Positions 23,954 to 33,765 of a stretch of DNA of 64,000 nucleotides are shown one piece after another. A program made the position numbers and the translations under genes. The DNA lies in contig JAJPIV010000135.1 of assembly GCA_021324595.1 (NCBI GenBank), positions 1 to 64,000 on the forward strand. Direction: 5' to 3'. This DNA comes from Actinomycetota bacterium. GTDB lineage: Bacteria; Actinomycetota; Actinomycetes; Streptosporangiales; Streptosporangiaceae. The notes beneath the pieces are model-generated. The model saw nothing but the letters and a program-made list of their open reading frames with translations, did no database searches and was not told the DNA's origin. The number at the start of each line of letters is the position of its first letter. Positions within the stretch are counted from its first letter, which is position 1.

Positions 23954-24826
23954 GTGCGGCACGAGAGCGACCACGCGGCCCGTTCCGGCCCGGGCGAGCC
24001 GCCCGCCACCGGCTCGCCGACCGTCGTCAGGTCCCGGTCGGCAGGTGGCGTCGCGACCATCACGCTGGACTCGCCGGGCAACGCGAACGCTCTCTCCAGC
24101 GCGCTCGTCGGTCAGCTCAGGGCCGCCATCGCCGGGGCGCTCGCCGATGCCGCGGTCCGGGTCCTCGTCCTGACCGGAGCGGGCCGGGCGTTCTGCTCGG
24201 GCGCGGACCTGACGGAGGCGAGGACCTCGCCGGGCAGGTCGGCCGGGCTGCTGGCCGGGGTGATCGAGGCGCTGTGGGAGAGCGGCAAGCCGGTGGTCTG
24301 CCGGGTGAACGGCGCGGCACGGGCCGGGGGAATGGGCCTGGTCGCGGCATGTGACATCGCGGTCGCGCCGCGCCGGGCCACGTTCGCGTTCTCCGAGGTC
24401 CGCATCGGGGTGGCGCCGGCGGTGATCTCGGTGCCGTGCCTGCGCCGGATCGCGCCGCGCGCCGCGGCCGAGCTCTTCCTCACCGGCGAGGTGTTCGACG
24501 CGGACCGCGCCGCGGCGATCGGCCTGATCTCCCGGGCCGTCCCCGACGGGGACCTGGACGCGGTCACCGGCGGGTACGTGGCTGCCCTGCTGCGCGCTGC
24601 CCCCGGGGCGATCGCGGCGACCAAGGCGATCCTGCGCGAGGGCGCCGGCGGCACGGTGGCCGACGGGCTGCGGCGGATGTCGGAGCTGTCCGGCTCGCTG
24701 TTCGCCGGCGAGGAGGCGCGCGAGGGGATGCTCGCGTTCGCCGAGCGGCGTGATCCCGCGTGGGTCGCCGGCCCGCCACAGGCCGCGGCGCGGCCCCGGG
24801 ACGGGCGCGGGCATGGCAGCCGGTGA
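23954..24826 (+). CDS. Enoyl-CoA hydratase/isomerase family protein
   Basis: A 290-residue crotonase-fold protein. VATITLDSPGNANALSSALV and FCSGADLTEA (oxyanion strand), then VCRVNGAARAGGMGLVAACDIAVAPRRATFAFSEVRIGVAPAVIS with oxyanion-hole glycines. Instead of the two Glu of classical hydratases, E in FSEVRIG and the residue after AxxGGMG are seen, as in methylglutaconyl-CoA hydratase-like paralogues. Start GTG 23954 follows AAGGAGG by 4-5 nt; the nearby ATG at 23950 is out of frame. Its end overlaps the AtuA-family gene by 14 bases, supporting one operon with the carboxylase. Confidence 0.87.
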   Translation: MRHESDHAARSGPGEPPATGSPTVVRSRSAGGVATITLDSPGNANALSSALVGQLRAAIAGALADAAVRVLVLTGAGRAFCSGADLTEARTSPGRSAGLLAGVIEALWESGKPVVCRVNGAARAGGMGLVAACDIAVAPRRATFAFSEVRIGVAPAVISVPCLRRIAPRAAAELFLTGEVFDADRAAAIGLISRAVPDGDLDAVTGGYVAALLRAAPGAIAATKAILREGAGGTVADGLRRMSELSGSLFAGEEAREGMLAFAERRDPAWVAGPPQAAARPRDGRGHGSR

Positions 24827-26618
24827 CGCCCGCCGCACCGGTCCGGCTCCGGCGTTGCGGATCGCGAACTGCAGCGGGTTCTACGGAGACCGGGTCAGCG
24901 CTGCGCGGGAGATGGTCGAGGGCGGGCCGATCGACGTGCTCACCGGTGACTGGCTGGCCGAGCTGACCATGCTGCTGCTCGGCAAGGCGGTCATGGCCGG
25001 GCGGCCGGGCTGGGCGCGGACGTTCCTCACGCAGCTCGAGCAGGTCCTCCCGGCCTGCCTGGACCGCGGCATCAGGATCGTCTCGAATGCCGGCGGCCTC
25101 GACCCGGCTGGCTGCGCGGCCGCGGTCACCGAGCTGGCCAGGCGCTGCGGGGTCGACCCGGTCGTCGCCCACGTGGACGGCGACGACCTGTCCGGCCGGG
25201 TCCCCGCCCTGCTCGCCGCCGGCCACTCGCTGGCCAACGCCGACACCGGCCAGCCGCTCGCGGACGCGGGCGTCACGCCGCTGACCGCCCATGCCTACCT
25301 CGGCGGCCTGCCGATCGCCAAGGCGCTGGAGGCCGGGGCCGACGTGGTGGTGACGGGCCGGGTGACCGACGCGGCCCTCGTCGTGGGCCCGGGCATGTGG
25401 CGGTTCGGCTGGACCGGAGACGACCTGGACGCGCTGGCCGGCGCGGTCGTGGCGGGCCATCTGATCGAGTGCGGCTGCCAGGTGACCGGGGGGAACTACT
25501 CGTTCTTCGCCGAGGTGCCGGACCTGGCGCATGCCGGGTTCCCCCTCGCCGAGCTGTCGGCGGACGGCTCCGCGGTGATCACCAAGCATTCCGGCACCGG
25601 CGGCCGGGTCAGCGTCGGCACGGTCACCGCCCAGCTGCTGTACGAGATCGGGGGCCCGCGGTACCTGAACCCCGACGTGACCGCGCGGTTCGACACGGTC
25701 CGGCTGGACGACGCGGGGCCGGACCGGGTGCGGGTCAGCGGCGTCCGCGGGGAGCCGCCCCCGGCCGAGCTCAAGGTCGCGCTGAGCTACGCCGGCGGGT
25801 ACCGCAACTCGATGATCCTGGCGATCGACGGCCTCGACGCCGCGGCCAAGGCGGCGCTCGCCCAGGAGGCGATCTGGGCCCGCATCGAAGGCGGGCGAGG
25901 CGCGTTCGAGGTGGCCGACGTCGAGCTCAGGGGGCAGGATCCGGCGCTGCTGCGGATCACCGTGCTCGACCCGGACCGGGCCAAGGTGGGGCGGGCGTTC
26001 TCGGGCGCCGTGGTGGAGACCGCGCTGGCCAGCTATCCGGGGTTCCACGCGCTGACCCCGCCGGGCGACGCCTCGGCATACGGCCTGTTCTGGCCCGCGC
26101 TGATCCCGGCGGACCTGGTCACCGCGCGCGTGGTGATCGGCGGGCAGGCGGTCTGGACGGGCGCGGCACGGGCAGAGCCCGCGGGCCCGGGGCGTTCCCG
26201 CGCCTTCGGGGCAGCCGGACCGCCCGGTGACGGCGGTCCCGGCGCCCACGGCATCCGCCCTGAGCCGGTCCGCCGGGTGCCGCTCGGGCTCATCGCCGGC
26301 GCCCGCTCCGGCGACAAGGGCGGGAACGCCAATGTCGGCGTCTGGGTCCGCGGCGAGGAGGAGTTCGCCTGGCTCGACGGCTACCTGACCGAGCGCCGCC
26401 TGGCCGAGCTGGTGCCGGCGATCGCCGGGCATCGGGTCGAGCGGCACCGGTTCCCGAACCTGCGCGCGCTGAATTTCGTGATCAGCGGCCTGCTCGGCCG
26501 TGGCGTGGCGGCGGGCACCCGGCTCGACCCGCAGGCCAAGGCGCTCGGGGAGGAACTGCGCGCGGCGCTCGCCGACATCCCCGAGCGGCTGATCGCGCGG
26601 CGCTCGCCCGCGCCGTGA
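24813..26618 (+). CDS. AtuA/DUF1446 family protein with fused C-terminal AtuA-like domain
   Basis: A 601-residue protein. Residues ~15-430 match the acyclic terpene utilisation AtuA (DUF1446) family: IANCSGFYGDRVSAAREMVEGGPIDVLTGDWLAE, IVSNAGGLDPAGC, DVVVTGRVTDAAL, GNYSFFAEVPD, TAQLLYEIGGPRYLNPDV. Residues ~490-600 are the small AtuA-like ferredoxin-fold domain (GLIAGARSGDKGGNANVGVWVR), which in some genomes is a separate protein. The family is tied to citronellol/geraniol and leucine-type catabolism but the reaction is unknown. Position beside a biotin carboxylase pair and a hydratase fits an Atu/Liu-like pathway. Confidence 0.87.
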   Translation: MAAGDARRTGPAPALRIANCSGFYGDRVSAAREMVEGGPIDVLTGDWLAELTMLLLGKAVMAGRPGWARTFLTQLEQVLPACLDRGIRIVSNAGGLDPAGCAAAVTELARRCGVDPVVAHVDGDDLSGRVPALLAAGHSLANADTGQPLADAGVTPLTAHAYLGGLPIAKALEAGADVVVTGRVTDAALVVGPGMWRFGWTGDDLDALAGAVVAGHLIECGCQVTGGNYSFFAEVPDLAHAGFPLAELSADGSAVITKHSGTGGRVSVGTVTAQLLYEIGGPRYLNPDVTARFDTVRLDDAGPDRVRVSGVRGEPPPAELKVALSYAGGYRNSMILAIDGLDAAAKAALAQEAIWARIEGGRGAFEVADVELRGQDPALLRITVLDPDRAKVGRAFSGAVVETALASYPGFHALTPPGDASAYGLFWPALIPADLVTARVVIGGQAVWTGAARAEPAGPGRSRAFGAAGPPGDGGPGAHGIRPEPVRRVPLGLIAGARSGDKGGNANVGVWVRGEEEFAWLDGYLTERRLAELVPAIAGHRVERHRFPNLRALNFVISGLLGRGVAAGTRLDPQAKALGEELRAALADIPERLIARRSPAP

Positions 26619-26635
26619 GCGCCGCGCGAGCGCGA

Positions 26636-27157
26636 TCACCCGCCGCCGGCGGCCTCCGCGTGCCCGGCCGGGGCGTGCGGGGCGCCACCGCCGGCTCCGG
26701 GCGCCCGGGAGGCCCGCGATCCGCGCGCCGTCCGGACGAGGACCACGATCTGGTCCCCCGGACAGCGCCAGGCCCGGATCCGGGCTGCGCGGCCGGTGGT
26801 GGCGCCTGACCGACACCGGCGTGTACCCGGGGGGCCATGACAGATCGCCCATGGCCGCGCCCGCGGCGGGCGCGGCCGGCGTCACGGCGACCTCGACGAC
26901 CCGGTAGCCCGGCAGCGTGGTGGCGAGCCGGCGGCCGGCCGCATCGGGCAGCGCACCGCCGCGCCCCCGCGTGGCCAGGTCGGCCTGGCCCTGGTGGATG
27001 CGGCGCGAGACCGCGGCGGTGATGCCCGCGCCGGTGACCCAGCCGAGCACCTGGTCCCCGTCGGCGAGCCCAGCGAGCGCGTGGCCACCGCGATCATCGT
27101 CCGCCTGGCGGTCAGCACCGCCTGCACCGTCTCCTCATCGGGCCGAGCGTCGCCCAT
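26636..27157 (-). pseudogene. CBS/TrkA-C (RCK_C) domain protein with two compensating frameshifts
   Basis: Translated in one frame the minus strand starts MGDARPDEETVQAVLTARRTM; near 27070 the homology moves to another frame (LADGDQVLGWVTGAGITAAVSRRIHQ, a CBS-domain end, then YRVVEVAVTP and LSWPPGYTPVSVRR, an RCK_C start), and near 26760, at a run of five G, it returns to the first frame (GDQIVVLVRTA) and ends at TGA 26636. One base is missing at the first point and one is extra at the second, so the net shift is zero. The reconstructed product of ~174 residues looks like the C-terminal regulatory part of an ion channel or antiporter. Either a decaying gene or two base errors. Confidence 0.6.
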
Positions 27158-27239
27158 CGGCCACCGGTCCTTCCCCCGGACCTCGCGATGCGCCGGCGGG
27201 GCGGTCCGGCGGCGGGGGCGCCGGCCCCGCCAGCGGCCG

Positions 27240-27644
27240 TCAGGCCCGCCGGCCCGGCGGCCGCCGCGGCCAGGCCGCCAAGGCCACCACGGCGCCGGCG
27301 GCCGCGCAGGCCGCGCCGCCGAACAGGAACCACGAGCCGGCCGCCGACGCCTCGATCAGCACGCTGCCCGAGCTGGTGCCGCTCGCGAGCAGGAACGCGC
27401 AGGCCAGCCAGCCGGCCGCCGGCGCCAGCGCGCCGAGCGGGCGGCGCAGCCCCCAGCCGCCGAGCAGGCAGGTGCCGAGGATGGCCGCGTCGAAGCAGGC
27501 TGCCGCCAGCGGCGCCGGGCCGACGGCGTGGAAGAAGGTGCCGAGCACGGCCTGAGCGGCGCCGAACGCCGCCAGCGCGAGGAGGGTCGCCGCGGCCAGC
27601 GGGCCCTCCCGGCAGCCGGCCGTGCCGCCCTGGCTGTCGTCCAC
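27240..27644 (-). CDS. Four-helix membrane protein (DUF6113-like) beside mshB
   Basis: A 134-residue integral membrane protein with four predicted helices (about residues 16-36, 46-64, 73-89 and 99-125). No catalytic motif is visible. Position immediately downstream of mshB and the topology match a small actinobacterial membrane family, DUF6113 as far as I recall. GTG 27644 is the start; the gap to mshB is 9 bases, so the two are probably cotranscribed. Confidence 0.72.
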   Translation of the reverse strand: MDDSQGGTAGCREGPLAAATLLALAAFGAAQAVLGTFFHAVGPAPLAAACFDAAILGTCLLGGWGLRRPLGALAPAAGWLACAFLLASGTSSGSVLIEASAAGSWFLFGGAACAAAGAVVALAAWPRRPPGRRA

Positions 27645-27653
27645 CGTCGCAGG

Positions 27654-28553
27654 CTAGTCGAGCCCGGCGAACAGGTCGTCCTCCCGGCCGCCCGGCCCGC
27701 TGGCCGGCCCCCGCGGCCCGGCGAGCAGCGTGTAGTACTCCCGGCCGAGCGCACGCCGCCCCACCCGGTCGGAGAGGGCGAAGAACGGGCTGTCGACCGC
27801 GATCTGGCTGGCGTGCGCGCGCATCGCCGCGAGCTTGGCGTCCAGGTACGCGGTCGCGTCGATCTCGGTCGTCACCTGCTCGTCCGGCACGCCGAACGGC
27901 AGGTCGTCGACCGATTCGACGGCCAGGAACCCCGCCCCGCCGCCGGCCGGCGCCGCCGCGGGGTCGCCTCCGGCCGGGCGCGTGAGCGCCATCGCCTCGG
28001 CCAGCGCCGACCGGGGCATGGCCGTCGCGTAGAACTTGCGGACCAGCCCCCCGGCCATCTCGAAGGCCCGCCAGGCGACCCGGTGCGCCTGGATGTGATC
28101 AGGGTGGCCGTAGAAGCCGTTCGCGTCGTAGGTGACCAGCACCTGCGGCCTGACCTCGCTGATCACCGCGAGCAGGGCGGCGGCGGCCTCGTCCACGTCC
28201 GCCCGCCAGAACGCGCCGGGCCACTCATTCGAGGGCGTGCCCATCATCCCCGAGTCGTGCCAGCGGCCGGGCCCGCCCAGGAAGCGGTGGTCGCTGACGC
28301 CCAGCGCCGCGCACGCGGCCGCCAGCTCGCCGATCCGGTGCTCGCCGAGCCTGTTCTCCCGGTCGTGGGCCAGGTGCGCCAGCTCGGGCGGGATGATCTC
28401 GCCCAGCTCGCCGAGCGTGCAGGTCACCAGCGTGACCGCGGCGCCCTCGGCCGCGTAGCGGGCCATCGTCCCCCCGGTGCCGATCGACTCGTCGTCGGGG
28501 TGGGCGTGCACGAGCAGCAGGCGCCGGCCCCGGTGATCGCTGCGCTGGTCCAT
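27654..28553 (-). CDS. mshB: Mycothiol biosynthesis deacetylase MshB
   Basis: A 299-residue zinc deacetylase of the LmbE/PIG-L family that removes acetyl from GlcNAc-inositol in mycothiol synthesis. Zinc and catalytic motifs are [21 protein letters not shown] near residue 12 (H, D, D, E) and GHPDHIQAH near residue 148; [11 protein letters not shown] is the MshB-specific context that distinguishes it from Mca. Overall length fits MshB. It diverges from the S9 peptidase with 48 bases between. Confidence 0.93.
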   Translation of the reverse strand: MDQRSDHRGRRLLLVHAHPDDESIGTGGTMARYAAEGAAVTLVTCTLGELGEIIPPELAHLAHDRENRLGEHRIGELAAACAALGVSDHRFLGGPGRWHDSGMMGTPSNEWPGAFWRADVDEAAAALLAVISEVRPQVLVTYDANGFYGHPDHIQAHRVAWRAFEMAGGLVRKFYATAMPRSALAEAMALTRPAGGDPAAAPAGGGAGFLAVESVDDLPFGVPDEQVTTEIDATAYLDAKLAAMRAHASQIAVDSPFFALSDRVGRRALGREYYTLLAGPRGPASGPGGREDDLFAGLD

Positions 28554-28601
28554 GGGCGCGAGGATAGCGGCCCGCCGGCGGCGCCCTGCGATACTCGTGG
28601 G

Positions 28602-30842
28602 ATGCCGGCCCGACGCGACGACGACAGCTTCCCCCGCCAGCAGGCGCGGACCCAGAACTTCAGCCTCGGCGCGCCGCGCTCCTTCCAGGTCTCCCCCGAC
28701 GGCAGCCGGGTCGCCTTCCTGCGGAGCAGGAGCGGCACCGACCCGGTGACCTGCCTGTGGGTGCTCGACCTGCCCGGCGCCGCGGGCGCCGCGTCCGGCC
28801 CGGCGGAACGGCTGGTCGCCGACCCCGCGGCGATCGAGGCGGCCGGGCAAAGCCTGCCCGAGGAGGAGCGCGCGCGCCGGGAGCGCGCCCGCGAGCGGGC
28901 CGCCGGCGTGGTGGCCTTCGCGACCGACGCGAGCTGCTCGCTCGCGGCGTTCGCGCTCGGTGGCCGCGTGTTCGCGGTCGGCCTGGCCCCCGGCGCCGCG
29001 CCTGCGCGGGCCGTCACGGCGCGCTCCCCGGCGATCGATCCGCGGCCTGACCCGGCGGGGCGGCGAATCGCCTACGTCAGCGACGGCGCGCTGCGGATCG
29101 CGGACCTGCGCACCGGGGCGGACCGCGAGCTGATCGGCCCTGGCAGCGCCGGGGACCGCGCTGAGCCCGGCGACGTCACCTACGGGCTGGCCGAGTTCGT
29201 CGCCGCGGAGGAGATGGGCAGGGCGCGGGGCTTCTGGTGGGCGCCGGACGGCGCCGCGCTGCTGGTCGCGCGGGCGGACCACTCGGCCGTCCCGCGCTGG
29301 CACATCGCCGACCCCGCGAACCCGGAGCGGCCGCCGGCCCGGGTCCGCTACCCGGCCGCCGGGACGCCCAACGCGGCCGTCAGCCTGCTGATCGTCCGGC
29401 TGGACGGCCGGGCCGTGGCCGTCGGCTGGGACGACGGCTCGTTCCCCTACCTGGTCGCCGCGGAGTGGCCGGCCGGCGAGCCGCTGATCGTGGTGCAGTC
29501 GCGGGACCAGCGGCGCATGCGGCTGCTGTCCGCCGACCCGGCCACCGGAAGGACCCGCCTGCTGCGCGAGGACACGGACGAATGCTGGACCGACATCGTG
29601 GCCGGGGTGCCGGCCCGGCTGGCGGACGGCCGGATCGCCTGGGCCGCCGGCGCCGGCGGTGCCATGAGGCTGTTCGTCGCCCCGCCGGGGGAGCTCGCCG
29701 CCGCGCCGCCGGTCACCCCCGCCTGCCTGCACGTGCGCGAGGTGCTGTGCGCCGACGCGCAGACGGTCCTGTTCACCGCGTCCGGCCAGGAGCCTGCCGA
29801 CATCGGGGTGTGGAGCTGGGGGCCGGCCGGGCTGAGCCGGGTCACCACCGGGCCGGCGGGCGGGGCCGGTGCGGAGCCTGGCGTCCACGGCGCCGCCCGG
29901 GCGGGCGGCACCACGGTGCTGACCACCCGGTCGATGGACGGCCCCGGGGTGGCCGCCACCGTGCTGCGCGAGCGCGAGGGCGGCCCGCCGGCCCAGGTCG
30001 CCGGGATCGCCTCGCTCGCCGAGCGTCCCCGGCTGCCCGCGCTGCGGGTCGAGCTGCTGCGGGCCGGCGACCGGGAGCTGCGGACCGCGCTCGTGCTTCC
30101 CTCCTGGCACGAGCCAGGCTCGGGCAGGCTGCCGGTGCTGATGGACCCCTACGGCGGGCCGCACGGCCAGCGGGTGCTCGCTGCCGCCGACGCCTACCTG
30201 ACCAGTCAGTGGCTCGCCGACCAGGGGTTCGCGGTGATCGTCGCCGACGGCCGCGGGACGCCGGGGCGCGGCCTGGCATGGGAGCGAGCGGTCGCCGGCG
30301 ACCTGGCCGGCCCGCCCCTGGAGGACCAGGTGGACGCGCTGGCCGCGGTCGCCAGGCACCGGGCCGCGCAGGGCGACCTCGACCTGGACCGGGTCGCGAT
30401 CCGCGGCTGGTCGTTCGGCGGCTACCTCGCGGCCCTGGCCGTGCTGCGGCGGCCCGACGTGTTCCGCGCGGCGATCGCCGGCGCCCCGGTCACCGACTGG
30501 CGGCTGTACGACACCCACTACACCGAGCGCTACCTCGGCCACCCCGAGCGCGAGCCGGCCGCCTACGAGCGCTCCTCGCTGCTCGCCGACGCCGCGCGGC
30601 TGTCCAGGCCGCTGCTGCTCATCCATGGCCTGGCCGATGACAACGTGGTCGTCGCCCACACGCTCCGGCTCTCCTCGGCGCTGCTCGCGGCCGGCCGGCC
30701 GCACCAGGTGCTGCCGCTCACCGGGGTCACCCACATGGCCTCCCAGGAGGAGGTGGCGGAGAACCTGCTGCTGCTGCAGGTCGAGTTCCTGCGCGCCGCG
30801 CTCGGGGCCGCTCCCCGGCCGGCCCGGGGCGGGCCGCTGTAG
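28602..30842 (+). CDS. S9 family prolyl oligopeptidase (DPP IV-like)
   Basis: A 746-residue cytosolic serine peptidase. The N-terminal ~480 residues form the beta-propeller, including an [20 protein letters not shown] stretch like the DPP IV double-Glu motif that binds the substrate N-terminus; the C-terminal alpha/beta hydrolase domain has GWSFGGY (Ser near 604), Asp in HGLADDNV (near 680) and His in GVTHMAS (near 711). It should release X-Pro dipeptides. No signal peptide. ATG 28602 follows GATACT by 6 nt, so the message may be leaderless. Confidence 0.88.
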   Translation: MPARRDDDSFPRQQARTQNFSLGAPRSFQVSPDGSRVAFLRSRSGTDPVTCLWVLDLPGAAGAASGPAERLVADPAAIEAAGQSLPEEERARRERARERAAGVVAFATDASCSLAAFALGGRVFAVGLAPGAAPARAVTARSPAIDPRPDPAGRRIAYVSDGALRIADLRTGADRELIGPGSAGDRAEPGDVTYGLAEFVAAEEMGRARGFWWAPDGAALLVARADHSAVPRWHIADPANPERPPARVRYPAAGTPNAAVSLLIVRLDGRAVAVGWDDGSFPYLVAAEWPAGEPLIVVQSRDQRRMRLLSADPATGRTRLLREDTDECWTDIVAGVPARLADGRIAWAAGAGGAMRLFVAPPGELAAAPPVTPACLHVREVLCADAQTVLFTASGQEPADIGVWSWGPAGLSRVTTGPAGGAGAEPGVHGAARAGGTTVLTTRSMDGPGVAATVLREREGGPPAQVAGIASLAERPRLPALRVELLRAGDRELRTALVLPSWHEPGSGRLPVLMDPYGGPHGQRVLAAADAYLTSQWLADQGFAVIVADGRGTPGRGLAWERAVAGDLAGPPLEDQVDALAAVARHRAAQGDLDLDRVAIRGWSFGGYLAALAVLRRPDVFRAAIAGAPVTDWRLYDTHYTERYLGHPEREPAAYERSSLLADAARLSRPLLLIHGLADDNVVVAHTLRLSSALLAAGRPHQVLPLTGVTHMASQEEVAENLLLLQVEFLRAALGAAPRPARGGPL

Positions 30843-30864
30843 CGAGCGTCACACGGCGCCGGCG

Positions 30865-30886
30865 ATCCCCGGGCCGACCGGGGGAT
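30865..30886 (+). terminator. Hairpin between S9 peptidase and sdhC
   Basis: ATCCCCGG (30865-30872) can pair with CCGGGGGAT (30878-30886) leaving one bulged G and a five-base loop, 22 bases after the peptidase stop. A likely terminator before the sdh promoter region, in which TATGGT at 30898-30903 is a candidate -10. Confidence 0.4.
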
Positions 30887-31013
30887 TACCGTTGGACTAT
30901 GGTTCTGTGGGCGAGGCGGCCCGCGGACCGCGGCGAGCGGCGGCCGCGCGCCCCGCGGCGGCCAGCCTGAGCCCGCCGGCCTCGTTCGTCGGATCAGAGC
31001 GGAAGAAGCGCAC

Positions 31014-31805
31014 ATGACGCAGGCACCCCAGGCACCGGCCCGGACCCGGGCGCAGATCGCGGCCAGGACGCTGCGCAGGGACGCGTGGTGGCGCCAGCCG
31101 GCCATCAACGCGGCCGGCCTGCTGGCCATCGTCGTCTACCTGACCTGGGCCTCCCTGGTGAACGGCGACTACTTCTGGAAGCCCTACATCTCCCCGCTCT
31201 ACTCCCCGTGCCTGACCTCGAACTGCGCCCCGGGGGCGGGATTCCACTGGGTGCCCTGGCTGACCGCGCTGACCCCGGCGATCCTCATCATCGGCGGGCC
31301 GCTGGGCTTCCGCTTCACCTGCTACTACTACCGCAAGGCCTATTACCGGGCGTTCTGGCGGTCCCCTGCCGCGTGCGCGGTGCGCGAGCCGCACGCCAGG
31401 TACAGCGGCGAGACCAGGCTCCCGCTGATCCTGCAGAACGTGCACCGCTACTTCTTCTACATCGCCCTGGCCTTCAACGTGATCCTCACGATCGACGCGG
31501 TGGTCGCGTTCCGCAACCATGCCGGGCAGTGGGGGCACATGGGCCTGGGCACGCTGGTGCTGGTCATCAACGCCGCGCTGCTGTGGCTGTACAGCGTTTC
31601 CTGCCACGCCTGCCGGCACGCGGTCGGCGGCAGGCTCAAGCACTTCTCCCGGCACCCGCTCCGGTACCGGGCGTGGAGCCTGGTGTCGAGGCTGAACGCC
31701 TATCACATGCAGTTCGCCTGGGTCTCGCTGTTCTGGGTGCTCTTCACCGACCTGTACATCCGCCTGGTGGCGAGCGGCGCCATCACGGACCCGCGGTTCT
31801 TCTGA
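31014..31805 (+). CDS. sdhC: Succinate dehydrogenase membrane anchor, Sdh1 type
   Basis: A 263-residue membrane subunit with five predicted helices: residues ~27-45, 80-98, 143-163, 176-198 and 226-248. Histidines in helices (NVHRYFFYIAL, SCHACRHAVGG, YHMQFAWV) are candidate heme or quinone ligands. It resembles the single large anchor of mycobacterial Sdh1 rather than the paired SdhC/SdhD of the classical enzyme. It starts the sdhCAB operon; sdhA follows after 34 bases. Candidate Shine-Dalgarno GGAAGAA is 8 nt upstream. Confidence 0.82.
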   Translation: MTQAPQAPARTRAQIAARTLRRDAWWRQPAINAAGLLAIVVYLTWASLVNGDYFWKPYISPLYSPCLTSNCAPGAGFHWVPWLTALTPAILIIGGPLGFRFTCYYYRKAYYRAFWRSPAACAVREPHARYSGETRLPLILQNVHRYFFYIALAFNVILTIDAVVAFRNHAGQWGHMGLGTLVLVINAALLWLYSVSCHACRHAVGGRLKHFSRHPLRYRAWSLVSRLNAYHMQFAWVSLFWVLFTDLYIRLVASGAITDPRFF

Positions 31806-31839
31806 CCCGACGACGCACAGAAGGCGTTCGTGATCCGAC

Positions 31840-33765
31840 ATGACTGACATCGACGAAGCGGCGCAGGTGGCCCGGCTCCCCTACGACGTCGTGGTGATCG
31901 GCGCGGGCGGCTCCGGCCTGCGCGCAGCGATCGAGGCCCGGATGGCCGGCAAGCGGACCGCGATCATCTCCAAGTCGCTGTTCGGCAAGGCGCACACGGT
32001 GATGGCCGAGGGCGGCTGCGCCGCCGCCATGGGGAACGTCAACCCCCACGACAACTGGATGGTCCACTTCCGCGACACGATGCGCGGCGGGAAGTTCCTC
32101 AACAACTGGCGGATGGCCGAGCTGCACGCCAAGGAGGCGCCCGAGCGCGTCTGGGAGCTCGAGGCCTGGGGCGCGGTGTTCGACCGCACCGGGGACGGCA
32201 AGATCAGCCAGCGCAACTTCGGCGGCCACACCTACCCGCGCCTGGCCCACGTCGGAGACCGGACCGGCCTGGAGATGATCCGCACCCTGCAGCAGAAGGT
32301 GGTCGCGCTGCAGCAGGAGGACGCGGTGCGCCTCGGCGACCCGGAGGCGATGATCAAGGTCTTCGCGGAGACCACGATCACCCGCCTGCTCAAGGACGGC
32401 GGCAAGATCGCGGGGGCGTTCGGCTACGTCCGCGAGACCGGCGGCTTCGTGGTCTTCGAAGCGCCCGCGGTGGTGCTGGCCACCGGCGGGATCGGCAAGG
32501 TCTTCAAGGTCACCTCGAACTCCTGGGAGTACACCGGCGACGGTCACGCGCTCGCGCTGCTCGCCGGCGCGACGCTGCTCAACATGGAGTTCGTGCAGTT
32601 CCACCCGACCCACATGGTGTGGCCGCCCTCGGTGCGCGGCCTGCTGGTCACCGAGTCGGTCCGGGGCGACGGCGGCGTGCTGCGCAACTCCGAGGGCCGC
32701 CGGTACATGTTCGACTACGTGCCCGACGTGTTCCGCGCCCAGTACGCCGAGACCGAGGAGGAGGCGGACCGCTGGTACACCGACCCGGACAACAACCGGC
32801 GCCCGCCGGAGCTGCTGCCGCGCGACGAGGTCGCCCGGGCGAACAACGCCGAGGTCAAGGCGGGCCGCGGCTCCCCGCACGGCGGCGTCTACCTGGACAT
32901 CGCCTCCCGCCTGCCGGCGGCTGAGATTCTGCGGCGCCTGCCGTCCATGTACCACCAGTTCAAGGAGCTGGCCGATGTCGACATCACCAAGGAGCCGATG
33001 GAGGTCGGCCCCGCGCAGCATTACGTGATGGGCGGCGTGGAGGTGGACGCCGACACCGGCGCCTCGGTCGTCCCCGGGCTGTTCGCGGCCGGGGAGGTCT
33101 CCGGCGGCATGCACGGATCCAACCGGCTCGGCGGCAACTCCCTGTCCGACCTGCTGGTCTTCGGCCGCCGGGCCGGCCTGGGCGCCGCGGAGTACGTGGA
33201 CTCCCTGGCCGGCGGGCGGCCCGCGGTCACCGACGAGGCGATCGCCGCCGCGGCCGGCGAGGCCCTCGCTCCGCTGCGGCGGATGAGCGGGGAGAACCCC
33301 TACACCGTGCACGGCGAGGTGCAGGAGGTCATGTCCGGCCTGGTAGGGATCATCCGCCGGGAGGACGAGATCAAGACCGCGCTCGCCGAGCTGGAGCGGC
33401 TGCGCGAGCGGGCCGCGAGCGTGCGCGCCGAGGGCGGGCTCGCCTACAACCCGGGCTGGCACCTCGCGCTCGACCTGCGGAACATCATGCTGATCGCCGA
33501 GTGCGTCGCCCTGGCGGCGCTCGAGCGCACCGAGAGCCGCGGCGGGCACACCCGCGAGGACTTCCCGGAGATGTCGCCGGAGTGGCGCAGGATCAACCTG
33601 ATCTGCTCGCTCGACGGCGGCCGCGTGCGGCTGCGGCGGCAGGAGATGCCGCCGATGCGCGAGGACCTGCTCGCGCTCTTCGACCGGGCGGAGCTGAAGA
33701 AGTACATGACCGACGAGGAACTGCCGCCCGCGGCCGAGCCGGCGGACGGCGAGGGGACGCACTGA
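31840..33765 (+). CDS. sdhA: Succinate dehydrogenase/fumarate reductase flavoprotein subunit
   Basis: A 641-residue flavoprotein that oxidises succinate. Present are the FAD-binding VVVIGAGGSGLRAAIEA, the covalent flavin His in SLFGKAHTVMAEGG, the active-site HPTHMVWPPSVRGLLVTESVRGDGGVL, GGVYLDIA, HYVMGGVEVD and the C-terminal GSNRLGGNSLSDLLVFGRRAG. It is closest to the Sdh1 flavoproteins of mycobacteria by gene arrangement. Its stop shares one base with the ATG of sdhB (TGATG). Confidence 0.94.
   Translation: MTDIDEAAQVARLPYDVVVIGAGGSGLRAAIEARMAGKRTAIISKSLFGKAHTVMAEGGCAAAMGNVNPHDNWMVHFRDTMRGGKFLNNWRMAELHAKEAPERVWELEAWGAVFDRTGDGKISQRNFGGHTYPRLAHVGDRTGLEMIRTLQQKVVALQQEDAVRLGDPEAMIKVFAETTITRLLKDGGKIAGAFGYVRETGGFVVFEAPAVVLATGGIGKVFKVTSNSWEYTGDGHALALLAGATLLNMEFVQFHPTHMVWPPSVRGLLVTESVRGDGGVLRNSEGRRYMFDYVPDVFRAQYAETEEEADRWYTDPDNNRRPPELLPRDEVARANNAEVKAGRGSPHGGVYLDIASRLPAAEILRRLPSMYHQFKELADVDITKEPMEVGPAQHYVMGGVEVDADTGASVVPGLFAAGEVSGGMHGSNRLGGNSLSDLLVFGRRAGLGAAEYVDSLAGGRPAVTDEAIAAAAGEALAPLRRMSGENPYTVHGEVQEVMSGLVGIIRREDEIKTALAELERLRERAASVRAEGGLAYNPGWHLALDLRNIMLIAECVALAALERTESRGGHTREDFPEMSPEWRRINLICSLDGGRVRLRRQEMPPMREDLLALFDRAELKKYMTDEELPPAAEPADGEGTH

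Noticed and set aside
21674-24838. 1054-residue open frame on the minus strand
   Set aside because: Antisense of the carboxylase alpha and hydratase genes; produced by high GC in the third codon position.
26994-28601. N-terminal 536 codons of a 1282-residue plus-strand frame upstream of the S9 peptidase
   Set aside because: They are antisense to the DUF6113-like gene and mshB; the peptidase fold begins at ATG 28602.
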